Positions 16,165-24,851 of a stretch of 39,888 nt of DNA are shown piece by piece. Under the pieces are notes generated by a model, which was not told where the DNA came from, searched no databases, and saw only the letters and a list, made by a program, of their open reading frames with translations. Each line of letters starts with the position of its first letter. Within the stretch, counting starts at the first letter, position 1. Origin of the DNA: Elioraea sp. Yellowstone (GTDB taxonomy: Bacteria; Pseudomonadota; Alphaproteobacteria; Acetobacterales; Acetobacteraceae); contig NZ_VIKA01000016.1 of the NCBI RefSeq assembly GCF_006704265.1, forward strand, positions 1 through 39,888, read 5' to 3'. Both the position numbers and the translations under genes were made by a program.

Positions 16165-17784
16165 TCACGCCCGGTGCGGCGCGATGAACCGGAACGGTGA
16201 CGGCTCCCTGGTGATGTCGGTCACCACCTCGATCAGGCAGGGCGCATTCGCCGCCAGCGCCTCGCGCAGGGCGCCGCGCAGCCCGTCGGCATCGGTGACG
16301 CGCCAGGAGCGCACGCCGAAGGCCCTGGCATAGGCCTGGAAGTCGGGGTTGGTCAGCTCGGCGCCGCAATGGCGGCCGTCATAGAGCCGGCGCTGGTCCC
16401 GCAGCACATTGCCGTAGGATCGGTTGTTGAACAGCACCGTCACCAGGTTGATGCCGAAGCGCACGGCGGTCGCCAGATCCGATCCGCCGAACAGGAAGCC
16501 GCCATCGCCCGTCACCGCCACGACCGCGCGGTCGGGATGGGCGACCTTCACGCCGAGCGCGGTCGGGAAGCCGGCGCCGAGATTGCCCGAGAAGCCCGAG
16601 CCGATCGCGGTGCGCGGCGCGTGGAACGGCATGCCGAAGGCCGAGACGTAGCCCACCTGCGTCATCTCGTCGCAGAAGATCCCGTCTTCCGGCAGCGCGT
16701 CGCGGATCGCGGCGAGGAACGACATCTGCGGCTCGAGCGCCCGGATCTCGGCCGCCGTCTCGGCCTTGGCACGCGCGATCGCGGCCGCGCGGTCCGGGTC
16801 GTCGCGGCGCGCGACCCGATCGGCCAGCGCTCGGGCCGCGGCGGCGGCATCCGCGACGATGCCGAGATCGACGGCAAGCCTGCGCATCTCGGCGGGATCG
16901 ATGTCGATGCGCGCGATCCGCACGCCCTCCGGCATCCTGCCCCAGCGCGCAGTCGGCACGTCGAGCCGCGTGCCGAAGCCGATCAGCAGATCCGTCCCGG
17001 CCCACAGCCTGTAGGCCTCGGGCACGGTGAGGCTGAGCGGATGCCGGTCATCGAGCACGCCGCGGCCGCCGCGGAAGCGCACCACGGGCGCGCCGATCTT
17101 CTCGGCGAGCGCGCGGATCTCCGCCCCCGCATCCATCGCCCCTCCCCCGACCCAGATCATCGGGCTGCGCGCCGCGTCGATCATTTCGGCGAGGCGCGCG
17201 ATCCGCGCCGGGTCCGGCACCGGATCGGGATGGCGCGGCAGCGGATCGCACGGCGCCACTTCGGCCTCGGCCGGCAACTGGTCAAGCGGGATCTCGAGCG
17301 CCGCCGGGCCGCGCCGGCCGGACATCATCTCCTGCAACGCGCGCGCCACCTTGCGTGGCGCCTCGGTCGGGTGCTCGATCCGTTCGGCGTGCCGCACCAG
17401 CGTCCTGAGCGTGGCGAGCTGGTCCGGCAGCTCATGGAGCTGGCCGCGCAGCCGGCCGATCTCGGCCGACGGCACCTGGCCGGTCAGGCACAGCACCGGC
17501 GCGTTGACGCTCCAGGCGGTGGAGAGCGCGGCGGTGGTGTTCAGCACGCCCGGGCCGGGAACGACCGCGTAGACCGCCGGCCTGCCGGTCGCGCAGGCAT
17601 AGCCGAGCGCCATGTAGGCCGTGGTCTGCTCGTGCCGCGCGTTGATGACGCGGATGCGGTTGGCGTTGCGGGCGAGCGCATCGAACAGCCCGTACATCTG
17701 CACGCCAGGCAGTCCGAACACGGTGTCGATGCCGTGGCGAAGCAGGCTGTCGACGATCGCATCGCCACCGGTCATGCGCGGCAT
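16165..17784 (-). CDS. Thiamine-pyrophosphate-dependent enzyme, acetolactate synthase-like
   Basis: A 539-aa protein with the three-domain POX/ALS fold. The N-terminal TPP-binding (Pyr) domain has the catalytic Glu in NARHEQTTAYMALGYA. A central domain begins near residue 190 (MIWVGGGAMDAG). The C-terminal PP domain has GDGGFLFGGSDLATA followed by LFNNRSYGN, the diphosphate/metal motif. It could be a catabolic 2-oxoacid carboligase or decarboxylase. It is not the biosynthetic IlvB, since no small subunit (ilvH) is nearby and orphan ALS-like enzymes of this type often act in degradation. The ATG at 17784 has GGGAG upstream. It is divergent from two hydroxyacid dehydrogenases, suggesting a shared substrate, which the sequence does not name. 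Confidence 0.85.
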   Translation of the reverse strand: MPRMTGGDAIVDSLLRHGIDTVFGLPGVQMYGLFDALARNANRIRVINARHEQTTAYMALGYACATGRPAVYAVVPGPGVLNTTAALSTAWSVNAPVLCLTGQVPSAEIGRLRGQLHELPDQLATLRTLVRHAERIEHPTEAPRKVARALQEMMSGRRGPAALEIPLDQLPAEAEVAPCDPLPRHPDPVPDPARIARLAEMIDAARSPMIWVGGGAMDAGAEIRALAEKIGAPVVRFRGGRGVLDDRHPLSLTVPEAYRLWAGTDLLIGFGTRLDVPTARWGRMPEGVRIARIDIDPAEMRRLAVDLGIVADAAAAARALADRVARRDDPDRAAAIARAKAETAAEIRALEPQMSFLAAIRDALPEDGIFCDEMTQVGYVSAFGMPFHAPRTAIGSGFSGNLGAGFPTALGVKVAHPDRAVVAVTGDGGFLFGGSDLATAVRFGINLVTVLFNNRSYGNVLRDQRRLYDGRHCGAELTNPDFQAYARAFGVRSWRVTDADGLRGALREALAANAPCLIEVVTDITREPSPFRFIAPHRA

Positions 17785-17954
17785 GGCGGCTCCCTTCCGA
17801 ATGACGCGATCGCAATCGACCATCGAACGGCGCGGCCGCCAAGGGGTGGCCCGGCGGCAGGCCCAAGCGTGCGGTCCTGGACCGGGTTGCCGCGAGCGCC
17901 GCACCGCCGCAGGATGCGCCCCTCGCCCCCGTCGTCCAGGAAGGGATTCTCGGA

Positions 17955-18926
17955 ATGCCCCATGTGCTGCTCGAGCGGCCGCTCCACCCTGCCGGCCGCG
18001 CGATCCTCGATGCGCGCTCCGGCATCACGGTCGAGACCGCGACCGGGGATGCCGCCGACTTCATCGCCCGCGCGCCGAAGGCCGACGCGATCCTGCTCTG
18101 GCTGACCAGCGTCGATGCGGCGTTCCTGGACCGCTGCCCGAACCTCAAGGTGGTCGCGCGCTACGGCGTCGGCTTCGACACGATCGACATCCCCGAATGC
18201 ACGAGGCGTGGCCTGCCGGTGGCGGTGGTGAACGGGGCGAACGATCTCGGCGTGGCCGAACATGCGATGGCGCTGCTGCTCGGCATCGCGCGGCGGATCC
18301 CCGCCTACGACCGGATGGTGAAGGGCGGGGAGTGGCGTTCGGTCGACGGTCCGCCGATCGGCGAGCTCGCCGGGCGCACCGTGCTGGTGATCGGCTACGG
18401 CCGCATCGGCACGCGGGTCGCACGGCTCTGCGCCGCCTTCGGCATGCGCGTGATGGTGCACGACCCGGCCTTCCCGACGCCGCGCATCGCCGCCGACGGC
18501 CACATCCCCGCGCCCGACTGGCGGGCCGCGCTGGCGGAGGCCGACGTGGTGACGCTGCACTGCCCGCTGCACGCGGGCACGCGCCATCTGATCGATGCCG
18601 ACGCCTTGGCGCGCATGAAGACTGGGGTCTGGATCGTCAACACCGCGCGCGGACCGGTCATCGACGAGGCGGCGCTGGTCGCGGCGCTGCGGGCGGGCAA
18701 GGTGGCCGCTGCGGGGCTCGACGTGCTGACGGTCGAGCCGCCAGCCAAGGACAATCCGCTGTTCGGGTTCGACAACGTCATCCTCACCCCGCACAGTGCC
18801 GCGGCCGCGCAGGAGACGCTGGCGAAGATGGCCGTGCGCGCGGCGCACAACATCCTCGACGCGCTGGACGGGATGATCGATCCCGGCTTCCTGGTGAACC
18901 CCGAGGTGCTGCGGAAGAACGCCTGA
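17955..18926 (+). CDS. D-2-hydroxyacid dehydrogenase, tandem copy 1
   Basis: A 323-aa NAD-dependent dehydrogenase of the D-3-phosphoglycerate dehydrogenase/hydroxypyruvate reductase family. The nucleotide motif VLVIGYGRIGTRVARLC is central. Catalytic Arg lies in NTARGPVIDE, the Glu in LTVEPPAKDNPL, and the His in TPHSAAAA. The Cys-rich-free, ACT-less length fits a catabolic or glyoxylate-type reductase rather than SerA. It begins MPHVLLERPLHP and ends FLVNPEVLRKNA, both shared with the gene that starts 1 base after its stop, so the pair arose by tandem duplication. The ATG at 17955 sits about 17 bases after AGGAAGGGA, so the ribosome site is only moderate. The substrate is unknown. Confidence 0.9.
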   Translation: MPHVLLERPLHPAGRAILDARSGITVETATGDAADFIARAPKADAILLWLTSVDAAFLDRCPNLKVVARYGVGFDTIDIPECTRRGLPVAVVNGANDLGVAEHAMALLLGIARRIPAYDRMVKGGEWRSVDGPPIGELAGRTVLVIGYGRIGTRVARLCAAFGMRVMVHDPAFPTPRIAADGHIPAPDWRAALAEADVVTLHCPLHAGTRHLIDADALARMKTGVWIVNTARGPVIDEAALVAALRAGKVAAAGLDVLTVEPPAKDNPLFGFDNVILTPHSAAAAQETLAKMAVRAAHNILDALDGMIDPGFLVNPEVLRKNA

Positions 18927-18927
18927 G

Positions 18928-19896
18928 ATGCCGCACGTCCTCTGCCTCCGCCCGATCCATCCGGATGCGATCGCGCTGCTGCGCTCCCGCCCCGACGTCA
19001 CGGTCGAGGTGCTTGATCCCGTCACCTCCGAGGCGCTGGATCAGCGCATCGGCGCGGCGCACGCGATCACGGTGCGGCTCCAGACGATCGATGCTTCCCT
19101 GATCGGGAAGGCGCGCAACCTGCGCATCGTCGCGCGCCACGGGGTCGGCTACGATGCGGTCGACGTCGCTGCGCTGACCGCGCGCGGCATCCCCCTCACC
19201 GTGACACCGGATGCCAACGCGGTGAGCGTCGCCGAGCACGCGCTGATGCTGATGCTGGCGACGGCACGCCAGACGGTCGGCTACCACGCGCGCACCAGGG
19301 CGGCGCAGTGGGGCTTCGACCTGCCGACCTTCGATCTCGCCGGCCGTACCGTGCTGGTGATCGGCTTCGGCCGGATCGGCGGGCGGGTCGCGCGGCTCTG
19401 CGCCGCCTTCGGCATGACCGTGCTGGTGCGCGATCCCCATGTGCCGCGCAACACCATCAAGGGCGCGGGGTTCGTCCCGGCGGACGATCTCGACGCGGCG
19501 CTCGCCGCGGCCGACATCGTCACGCTGCACTGCCCGGCCACAGCCGAGACGCGCGGCATGGTGAACGAGGCGTTCCTGAAGGCCGCCAAGCCGGGCGTGG
19601 TGCTGATCAACACCGCGCGCGGCACGCTTGTGGACGAACCGGCGCTCGCCGCCGCGCTGGCTGCCGGCCACGTCGCCGGCGCCGGGATCGACGTGTTCGC
19701 GGTCGAGCCGGTGCAGCCCGACAACGTGCTGCTGCGGGCGCCGAACGTCGTGCTGATGCCGCACAGCGCGGCCGCCACGGCCGAGAGCATGCGCCGCATG
19801 GCGATGTCCTGCGCCGAGAGCATCCTCGCCTGCTTCGACGGGCGGCTCGATCCGCACGTCGTGGTCAACCCGGAGGTGCTGCGGCGCAACGCCTGA
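18928..19896 (+). CDS. D-2-hydroxyacid dehydrogenase, tandem copy 2
   Basis: A 322-aa paralogue of the preceding gene. It has the same N-terminus (MPHVLCLRPIHP), nucleotide motif (VLVIGFGRIGGRVARLC), active-site Arg (NTARGTLVDE), Glu (VFAVEPVQPDN) and His (MPHSAAAT), and the same end (VVNPEVLRRNA). Identity is high around the NAD fold and lower in the substrate-binding segments (residues about 25-60 and 225-260), which suggests a shift in substrate. The start lies one base after the stop of copy 1, so the two are surely co-transcribed. The role of keeping both copies is not evident. Annotation as SerA would be wrong, because no ACT domain is present. Confidence 0.9.
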   Translation: MPHVLCLRPIHPDAIALLRSRPDVTVEVLDPVTSEALDQRIGAAHAITVRLQTIDASLIGKARNLRIVARHGVGYDAVDVAALTARGIPLTVTPDANAVSVAEHALMLMLATARQTVGYHARTRAAQWGFDLPTFDLAGRTVLVIGFGRIGGRVARLCAAFGMTVLVRDPHVPRNTIKGAGFVPADDLDAALAAADIVTLHCPATAETRGMVNEAFLKAAKPGVVLINTARGTLVDEPALAAALAAGHVAGAGIDVFAVEPVQPDNVLLRAPNVVLMPHSAAATAESMRRMAMSCAESILACFDGRLDPHVVVNPEVLRRNA

Positions 19897-19914
19897 CGCT
19901 GCGCCGCGCACCGC

Positions 19915-22113
19915 TCACGCGCCCTGGATCGCCGCGCGCATCCGCGCCGGCGTGAACGGCACCGAGCGCAGCCGCACGCCCGTCGCGTCGAAGATCGCGT
20001 TGCTGACGGCCGAGGGCACGATCGCCGCGGCCGGCTCGCCCGCGCCCCAGGGCCGCTCGGTCGGACGGTCGATCAGCTCGACGACGATCTCGGGCACCTC
20101 CGGCATGGTGATCACCTGGTAGGTGCTCCAGTCCACGCTGGTCACCGCGCTTCGGCTGAAGGTGAGCTCCTCCTTGAAGGTGCGCGAGAGCGTGTGGACG
20201 ATGTTGCCCTCGACCTGCGCCTTCACGCCGTCCGGGTTGATCATCTGCCCGCAATCGTGCGCGCACCAGAAGCGCGTCACCCGGATCACGCCGGTGCGGC
20301 GGTTCACCTCCACCTCGGCGATGCCGGCGACATAGGTGCGCACGAGCTCGTACTTGCAGTAGCTGACGCCGCGGCCGCGCAGGATCTCGCCCGACCGGTC
20401 GGGCTGCGGCGAGGGCCGCGTCTGCCAGTTGGCGAGCCGTGCCACGCGCTCCAGCACCTCGCGCCCGCGCGTCTCGTCCGCCGGCAGGTGGCGCAGACGG
20501 TACGCGATCGGATCGGCCCCCGCCGCGGCGGCGCATTCGTCGATGAAGGCCTCGTTGGCGTAGGTGTTCTGCATCCGCCCCGGAGTGCGGATCCAGGACG
20601 GGCGGAACGGCGTGGTCTCGAGCCGGTGACAGGTCGTCTTCACCGCCGGGAACGCGTAGGGCACGGCAAGGTTGTGGATGATGTTGCCGGGATGGATCTG
20701 GTTCTCGCGCGGCAACCCGGCAAGTTCCGCGGCCAGCAGATCGACATTGCCGCCCGCACCCTTCGGGATGAAGGCCTCGCTCTCCCAGCCGACGACGTTG
20801 CCCTGCGCATCGAGTCCGGCGCGCAGGTCGACGAGATGCGGCGGTCCCTTCGGGTCCCAGGCATGCTCGTCCTGGCGCATCCACTGCAGCCGCACCGGGC
20901 GCCCGACCGCGCGCGCGAGCAGCGCGGCGTCGGCGGCCGCGTCCTCGTGGCCGTTGCGGCCGTAGCAGCCCGAGCCCTCGAGATAGATGCAGCGGATGCG
21001 CTCGATCGGCATCCCAAGCATCAGGCCGAGCTGCTTGCGCAGGTTGTGCGTCGCCTGGCTCGCGGTCCAGACCGTCAGCCGATCACCCTGGAACTCGGCG
21101 ACCGCGCAGGACGGACCCATCGAGGCATGGCTGTGGATCGGCCAGTCGTAGCTGGCGGCGAGCTGCCTCGCCGCGCCGCGGATCACTTCGGCCGGGTTGC
21201 CCCGCTCGGAGGTCACCTGCACCTGCGCGACCGGGGTCGCGCGCACATGCTCCCAGAGCCGCGCCTGGTCGGGCAGGCCCGCCCAGGCGGACCAGCGCAC
21301 GCGGAGGGCGCGCGCCGCCTTGATCGCGGCCCACTCGGTCTCGGCGACCACGCCGACATAGCTGCCCTCGCGCACGACCTTCACCACGCCGGGGATGCCC
21401 TGGACGGAGGCCTCGTCCACCGCCTCGACGGTCGCGCCGAGCGCGGGCGGGAACACCGTGCGCCCGTGCAGCATGCCCTCGCGCCGAACGTCGTAGACGT
21501 AGCGGAACCGGCCGAACACTTTGTCGGGGATGTCGACGCGCGGCACCGCGCGGCCGACGATCCGGCGCGCCTCGGGCGGCTTGATGGGCGCGTTCGCGTC
21601 CACCTTCAGCGCGAGCGCCCGCCCGCCGACGAGCTCGGCGTAGCCCACGCGCCCGCCCGGACCGATCACCATGCCCTCCTCGACGCGCAAGGCGGCCGGC
21701 TCGGCGCCCAGCCGCTCGGCGGCGAGACGGATCAGCTCGCGCCGCGCGGTCGCGCAGGCTGCGCGCAGCTGCACGCCGCCGTTCTGGATCGAGAGCGAAC
21801 CGTAGGTCGGCCCCTGGTCCGGCGTCAGCGCCGTGTCGCCCTCCACCACGCTGATGCGCGCCATCGGCACGTCGAGCTCCTCGGCGGCGATCTGCATGAA
21901 CCCCGTGCGCACGCCGGTGCCGAGATCGACCTTGCCGACATGCACGGTCACGCCGCCCCGGGCGTCGATCGAGAGGAAGGCGGCAACCTCGTCGGTGGCG
22001 ACCGGCTTCTCGGTCCAGGCCGCGGCATCGCGCGGCCGGAGCCCGACCGCGAAGGCGACGGTCAGCGCGCCGCCCGCCTTGAGGATCGAGCGGCGATCGA
22101 GCATCGCGTCCAT
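19915..22113 (-). CDS. Molybdopterin-binding oxidoreductase large subunit (isoquinoline 1-oxidoreductase beta type)
   Basis: A 732-aa member of the xanthine dehydrogenase family. The N-terminus carries a twin-arginine signal (MLDRRSILKAGGALTVAFAV, then a short cleavage region near AAA-WTEK), so the folded molybdo-enzyme is probably exported by Tat to the periplasm. Two copies of the aldehyde-oxidase molybdenum-binding fold follow: GTGVRTGFMQIAAEELDVP near residue 65, GSGCYGRNGHEDAAADAALL near 385 and a C-terminal GEPAAAIVPSAVSNAI loop that usually carries the active-site Glu. The 15-base gap to the 2Fe-2S subunit upstream fits the IorB-IorA pairing. Two starts (22113 and 22104) are possible. 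The substrate could be an aldehyde or N-heterocycle; isoquinoline itself is not implied. Confidence 0.88.
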   Translation of the reverse strand: MDAMLDRRSILKAGGALTVAFAVGLRPRDAAAWTEKPVATDEVAAFLSIDARGGVTVHVGKVDLGTGVRTGFMQIAAEELDVPMARISVVEGDTALTPDQGPTYGSLSIQNGGVQLRAACATARRELIRLAAERLGAEPAALRVEEGMVIGPGGRVGYAELVGGRALALKVDANAPIKPPEARRIVGRAVPRVDIPDKVFGRFRYVYDVRREGMLHGRTVFPPALGATVEAVDEASVQGIPGVVKVVREGSYVGVVAETEWAAIKAARALRVRWSAWAGLPDQARLWEHVRATPVAQVQVTSERGNPAEVIRGAARQLAASYDWPIHSHASMGPSCAVAEFQGDRLTVWTASQATHNLRKQLGLMLGMPIERIRCIYLEGSGCYGRNGHEDAAADAALLARAVGRPVRLQWMRQDEHAWDPKGPPHLVDLRAGLDAQGNVVGWESEAFIPKGAGGNVDLLAAELAGLPRENQIHPGNIIHNLAVPYAFPAVKTTCHRLETTPFRPSWIRTPGRMQNTYANEAFIDECAAAAGADPIAYRLRHLPADETRGREVLERVARLANWQTRPSPQPDRSGEILRGRGVSYCKYELVRTYVAGIAEVEVNRRTGVIRVTRFWCAHDCGQMINPDGVKAQVEGNIVHTLSRTFKEELTFSRSAVTSVDWSTYQVITMPEVPEIVVELIDRPTERPWGAGEPAAAIVPSAVSNAIFDATGVRLRSVPFTPARMRAAIQGA

Positions 22114-22128
22114 CTCTCCCCCTCCTCC

Positions 22129-22593
22129 TCAGCCCCGGGCCGCGCGCAGCACGGCCGCGATCACGCGCGGCTGGGTGCCGCAGCGGCAGATCACGCCGGC
22201 GAGCTCCTCGCGGATCTGCGCCTCGGTGGGCTGCGGATTCCTCGCCAGCAGCGCCGCCGAGGTCATGATCATGCCGGGCAGGCAATAGCCGCACTGCACC
22301 GCCTGCATCTCGATGAACGCCGTCTGCACCGGGTGCGGCCGCTCCGGCGTGCCGAGCCCCTCGAGCGTGACCAACTTCCGCCCGCGCGCCTGCACGGCCG
22401 GGAACTGGCAGGAGCGCACCGCCTCGCCGTCGATCTGCACCGTGCAGGCGCCGCATTGCGCCAGCCCGCAGCCGAAATGCAGCCCCGTCAGGCCGAGCTC
22501 GCCGCGCAAGGCGTAGAGCAGCGGCATCTCCGGATCCTCGGCCCGCAGCGTGACCGCGCGGCCGTTCACCGTCGTCTCGATGGTCTCGCTCAT
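22129..22593 (-). CDS. 2Fe-2S small subunit of the molybdo-oxidoreductase (IorA type)
   Basis: A 154-aa protein with two [2Fe-2S] clusters. The plant-type ferredoxin domain has Cys42, Cys47, Cys50 and Cys62 (GCGLAQCGACTVQIDG). The helical second domain has CGYC (Cys101, Cys104) and CRC (Cys136, Cys138). All eight ligands are present. It passes electrons from the molybdenum centre in the large subunit. No FAD subunit (CoxM-like) and no cytochrome is encoded next to it, so it belongs to the two-subunit branch whose acceptor is often a membrane cytochrome encoded elsewhere. The ATG at 22593 has GGAGGG upstream. It has no Tat signal of its own, so it is likely exported with the large subunit. Confidence 0.93.
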   Translation of the reverse strand: MSETIETTVNGRAVTLRAEDPEMPLLYALRGELGLTGLHFGCGLAQCGACTVQIDGEAVRSCQFPAVQARGRKLVTLEGLGTPERPHPVQTAFIEMQAVQCGYCLPGMIMTSAALLARNPQPTEAQIREELAGVICRCGTQPRVIAAVLRAARG

Positions 22594-22789
22594 CGTTCCC
22601 TCCACATCCGCCCTCCGCTCCCCGGGGCGGCTTCGTCCGACTTTCCTCCCGCCGTGCCGCCGCCGCAACAGGGGCGGCGGTCACAGCGGCGCGCGCGGCG
22701 CGGCGGATCCCCGCTTGTCTCCCGGGCGCCTCTGTTGCTCCAATCGTGGCCCTTGCCGATCAACCGCGCCGCAGGAGCGGATTGCCGCC

Positions 22790-23860
22790 ATGGACCAGGA
22801 GACGCTCGCGCGCCTGCGCGCCCGCTATGGCGACGCCAGGCCCGGCGAGGTGTTCGATCCGCACTTCGCCGAGATCGCGCGCGCGCAGTTCGCCGAGGGC
22901 GGGCGGCGGCGCTGGCCCTTCGAGGGGCCGGCCACGCTGCTCGATGCCCCGCTCGACGAGAGCGCAGCGCAGAAGCCCGATCTCGGCGGGCTCGACCTCG
23001 CGCTGATCGGCGTGCCGATGGATCTCGGCGTGACCAACCGCGCTGGCGCGCGCCTCGGGCCCCGCGCGGTGCGCGCGGTCGAGCGCATCGGCCCCTATGA
23101 GCCGGTGCTCGACCTGGTGCCGCTGAGTCGCGGCCGGATCGCCGATATCGGCGACGTGCCGATGCCGACGCGCTACGCGCTCGAGCGCTGCCACGAGGCG
23201 ATCGAGGCCTTCGTGGCGCGCGTGCACGGGGCGGGCGCCCGCCCGTTGCTGGTCGGCGGCGACCATTCGATCACCCTGCCGGTCCTGCGCGCGCTCGGCC
23301 GCGATCGCCCGCTCGGCCTCGTGCACATCGATGCGCATGCCGACACCGCGGGGATGCAGGAGGGCACCAAGTTCCACCACGGCGGGCCGTTCCGCGAGGC
23401 GGTGCTGGCGGGCGTGCTCGACCCGGCGCGCACGATCCAGATCGGCATCCGCGGCGGCGCCGGCTGGCTCTGGGAGTTCTCCTACGACGCCGGCATGACC
23501 GTGATCCCGATGCACGAGGTGGAGCGTCTGGGCATCCCCGCCGTGATCGCCAGGGCGCGCGAGGTGGTCGGCGACGGCCCGGCCTACCTCTCCTTCGACA
23601 TCGACGCGCTCGACCCCGCCTTCGCACCCGGCACCGGCACGCCCGAGGCGGGCGGCCTGACCACGCGCGAGGCGATCGCGCTCCTGCGCGGGCTCGCCGG
23701 GCTGGACATCGTCGCCGGCGACGTCGTCGAGGTCGCGCCGCAATACGACCCGACCACGGTCACGGCCCAGGCGGGGGCGCAGATGCTGTTCCAGATTCTC
23801 TGCCTGATGGTGCTGGCGCCGAGCTGGCGCCCGCGCGCAGGCGCGGGCCCCGGGCGCTGA
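22790..23860 (+). CDS. Arginase/agmatinase family ureohydrolase
   Basis: A 356-aa metal-dependent ureohydrolase that splits a guanidino compound to urea and an amine. The metal ligands are all present: His159 in GGDHS, Asp181/His183/Asp185 in HIDAHADT, and Asp270/Asp272 in SFDIDALDP. An N-terminal extension of about 65 residues precedes the core, as in guanidinobutyrase and guanidinopropionase relatives. The HIDAHADT and GTGTPEAGGL loops look closer to agmatinase-like enzymes than to arginase. The following polar amino-acid ABC importer in the same direction suggests that the substrate is taken up from outside. The ATG at 22790 is weakly placed, with AGGAG 12 bases away. The true substrate (agmatine, guanidinobutyrate or similar) cannot be told. 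Confidence 0.9.
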   Translation: MDQETLARLRARYGDARPGEVFDPHFAEIARAQFAEGGRRRWPFEGPATLLDAPLDESAAQKPDLGGLDLALIGVPMDLGVTNRAGARLGPRAVRAVERIGPYEPVLDLVPLSRGRIADIGDVPMPTRYALERCHEAIEAFVARVHGAGARPLLVGGDHSITLPVLRALGRDRPLGLVHIDAHADTAGMQEGTKFHHGGPFREAVLAGVLDPARTIQIGIRGGAGWLWEFSYDAGMTVIPMHEVERLGIPAVIARAREVVGDGPAYLSFDIDALDPAFAPGTGTPEAGGLTTREAIALLRGLAGLDIVAGDVVEVAPQYDPTTVTAQAGAQMLFQILCLMVLAPSWRPRAGAGPGR

Positions 23861-23866
23861 TCGCGC

Positions 23867-23894
23867 TTGCGCCGTGCCGGCGACCGGCTAGCCT
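23867..23894 (+). promoter_or_regulatory. Candidate promoter of the amino-acid importer operon
   Basis: TTGCGC (23867-23872), 16 bases, then TAGCCT (23889-23894). Each hexamer keeps only the most conserved positions of the sigma-70 consensus. It lies just after the ureohydrolase stop and before the hairpin at 23912-23938, so the importer could be transcribed partly independently. Confidence 0.3.
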
Positions 23895-23911
23895 TGCACG
23901 GCCGGGGAAGC

Positions 23912-23938
23912 GGCCGGACCGCTCCGTGCGGTCCGGCC
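23912..23938 (+). promoter_or_regulatory. Intercistronic 11-bp hairpin before the binding-protein gene
   Basis: A perfect inverted repeat, GGCCGGACCGC with GCGGTCCGGCC and a 5-base loop, lies between the ureohydrolase stop (23860) and the ribosome binding site (AGAGGGAGAGG) of the binding-protein gene. No T-run follows. Such a structure commonly protects or segments polycistronic mRNA so that the binding protein is made in excess. A regulatory role is inferred. Confidence 0.55.
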
Positions 23939-23955
23939 AGAAGAGGGAGAGGTGC

Positions 23956-24807
23956 ATGATCGCTCGTCTGGGTGGCGCCCTGCTTGCCGCCGTCCTGGCC
24001 CTCGGCGCGGCCGATCCGGCGGCGGCGCAGCAGCGCCAGGTGCGCATCGCGACCGAAGGCGCCTACGCGCCGTGGAACTTCACCGGCCCGGGCGGCCAGC
24101 TCGAAGGCTTCGAGATCGACCTTGCCAACGACCTCTGCCGGCGCATGAACGCGCGCTGCACCATCGTCGCGCAGGACTGGGACGGCATCATCCCCGGCCT
24201 CACCGCCGGCCGCTACGACGCGATCATGGCGGGCATGAACATCACCGACCGGCGGCTCGAGGTCATCAACTTCTCCCGCCCCTATGCCGCCGGGCCGCAC
24301 GCCTTCGCGGTGATGCCGAACTCGCCGCTGCGCGCCATGCCGGGCACCGGCCGGACCTTCAGCCTTGCCACGCAGGAGGCCGAGCTCGTCGCGATCCTGA
24401 ACCAGATCAAGCCGCTGCTGCGTGGCCGTACCATCGGCGTGCAGACGGCGACCACGAACTCGGCGTTCCTGACGCAGTATTTCGGCGATGCGGGCGCCAC
24501 CATCCGCGAATACCGCACCACCGAGGAGCACGACCTCGACATCGCCGCCGGCCGGCTCGATGCGATCTTCGCCGCCGTCACCGCGATCACCGCGACCGCG
24601 GAGAAGCCCGAGTTCCGCGGGCTCGCGCCGGCGGGTCCGCTGATGAGCGGCGGCATCCTCGGCCGCGGCGTGGCGGTGGGGCTGCGCAAGGCCGACGCCG
24701 ACCTCAAGGCCGCGTTCGACGCCGCGATCGAGGCCGCGCTGAAGGACGGGACGATCAGCCGGCTCTCCGAGAAGTGGTTCAAGACCGACATCGCGCCGCG
24801 CTCGTGA
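23956..24807 (+). CDS. Periplasmic polar amino-acid binding protein (ABC family 3)
   Basis: A 283-aa solute-binding protein with a Sec signal peptide (cleavage after about residue 24, AAA-QQRQ). The mature protein starts VRIATEGAYAPWNF, the signature of the lysine/arginine/ornithine and related family-3 binding proteins. It continues with GFEIDLANDLCRRM and WDGIIPGLTAGRYDAIMAGM. Residues from Tyr and Trp in the first loop and Arg in ITDRRLEV would form the amino-acid clamp. It leads an operon with two permeases and an ATPase. Together with the ureohydrolase this points to a cationic or guanidino amino compound, though this is inference. The AGAGGGAGAGG site before ATG 23956 is strong. Confidence 0.93.
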   Translation: MIARLGGALLAAVLALGAADPAAAQQRQVRIATEGAYAPWNFTGPGGQLEGFEIDLANDLCRRMNARCTIVAQDWDGIIPGLTAGRYDAIMAGMNITDRRLEVINFSRPYAAGPHAFAVMPNSPLRAMPGTGRTFSLATQEAELVAILNQIKPLLRGRTIGVQTATTNSAFLTQYFGDAGATIREYRTTEEHDLDIAAGRLDAIFAAVTAITATAEKPEFRGLAPAGPLMSGGILGRGVAVGLRKADADLKAAFDAAIEAALKDGTISRLSEKWFKTDIAPRS

Positions 24808-24851
24808 CGACGGGCGGGGGTGCGCTCGGCACTCCCGCCTGAGCGCGCGCC

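Noticed and set aside
20194-23100. A long plus-strand open frame opposite the molybdo-enzyme genes
   Set aside because: The minus-strand proteins have complete cofactor motifs and Tat and cysteine signatures, whereas this frame has no recognisable domain and low-complexity composition.
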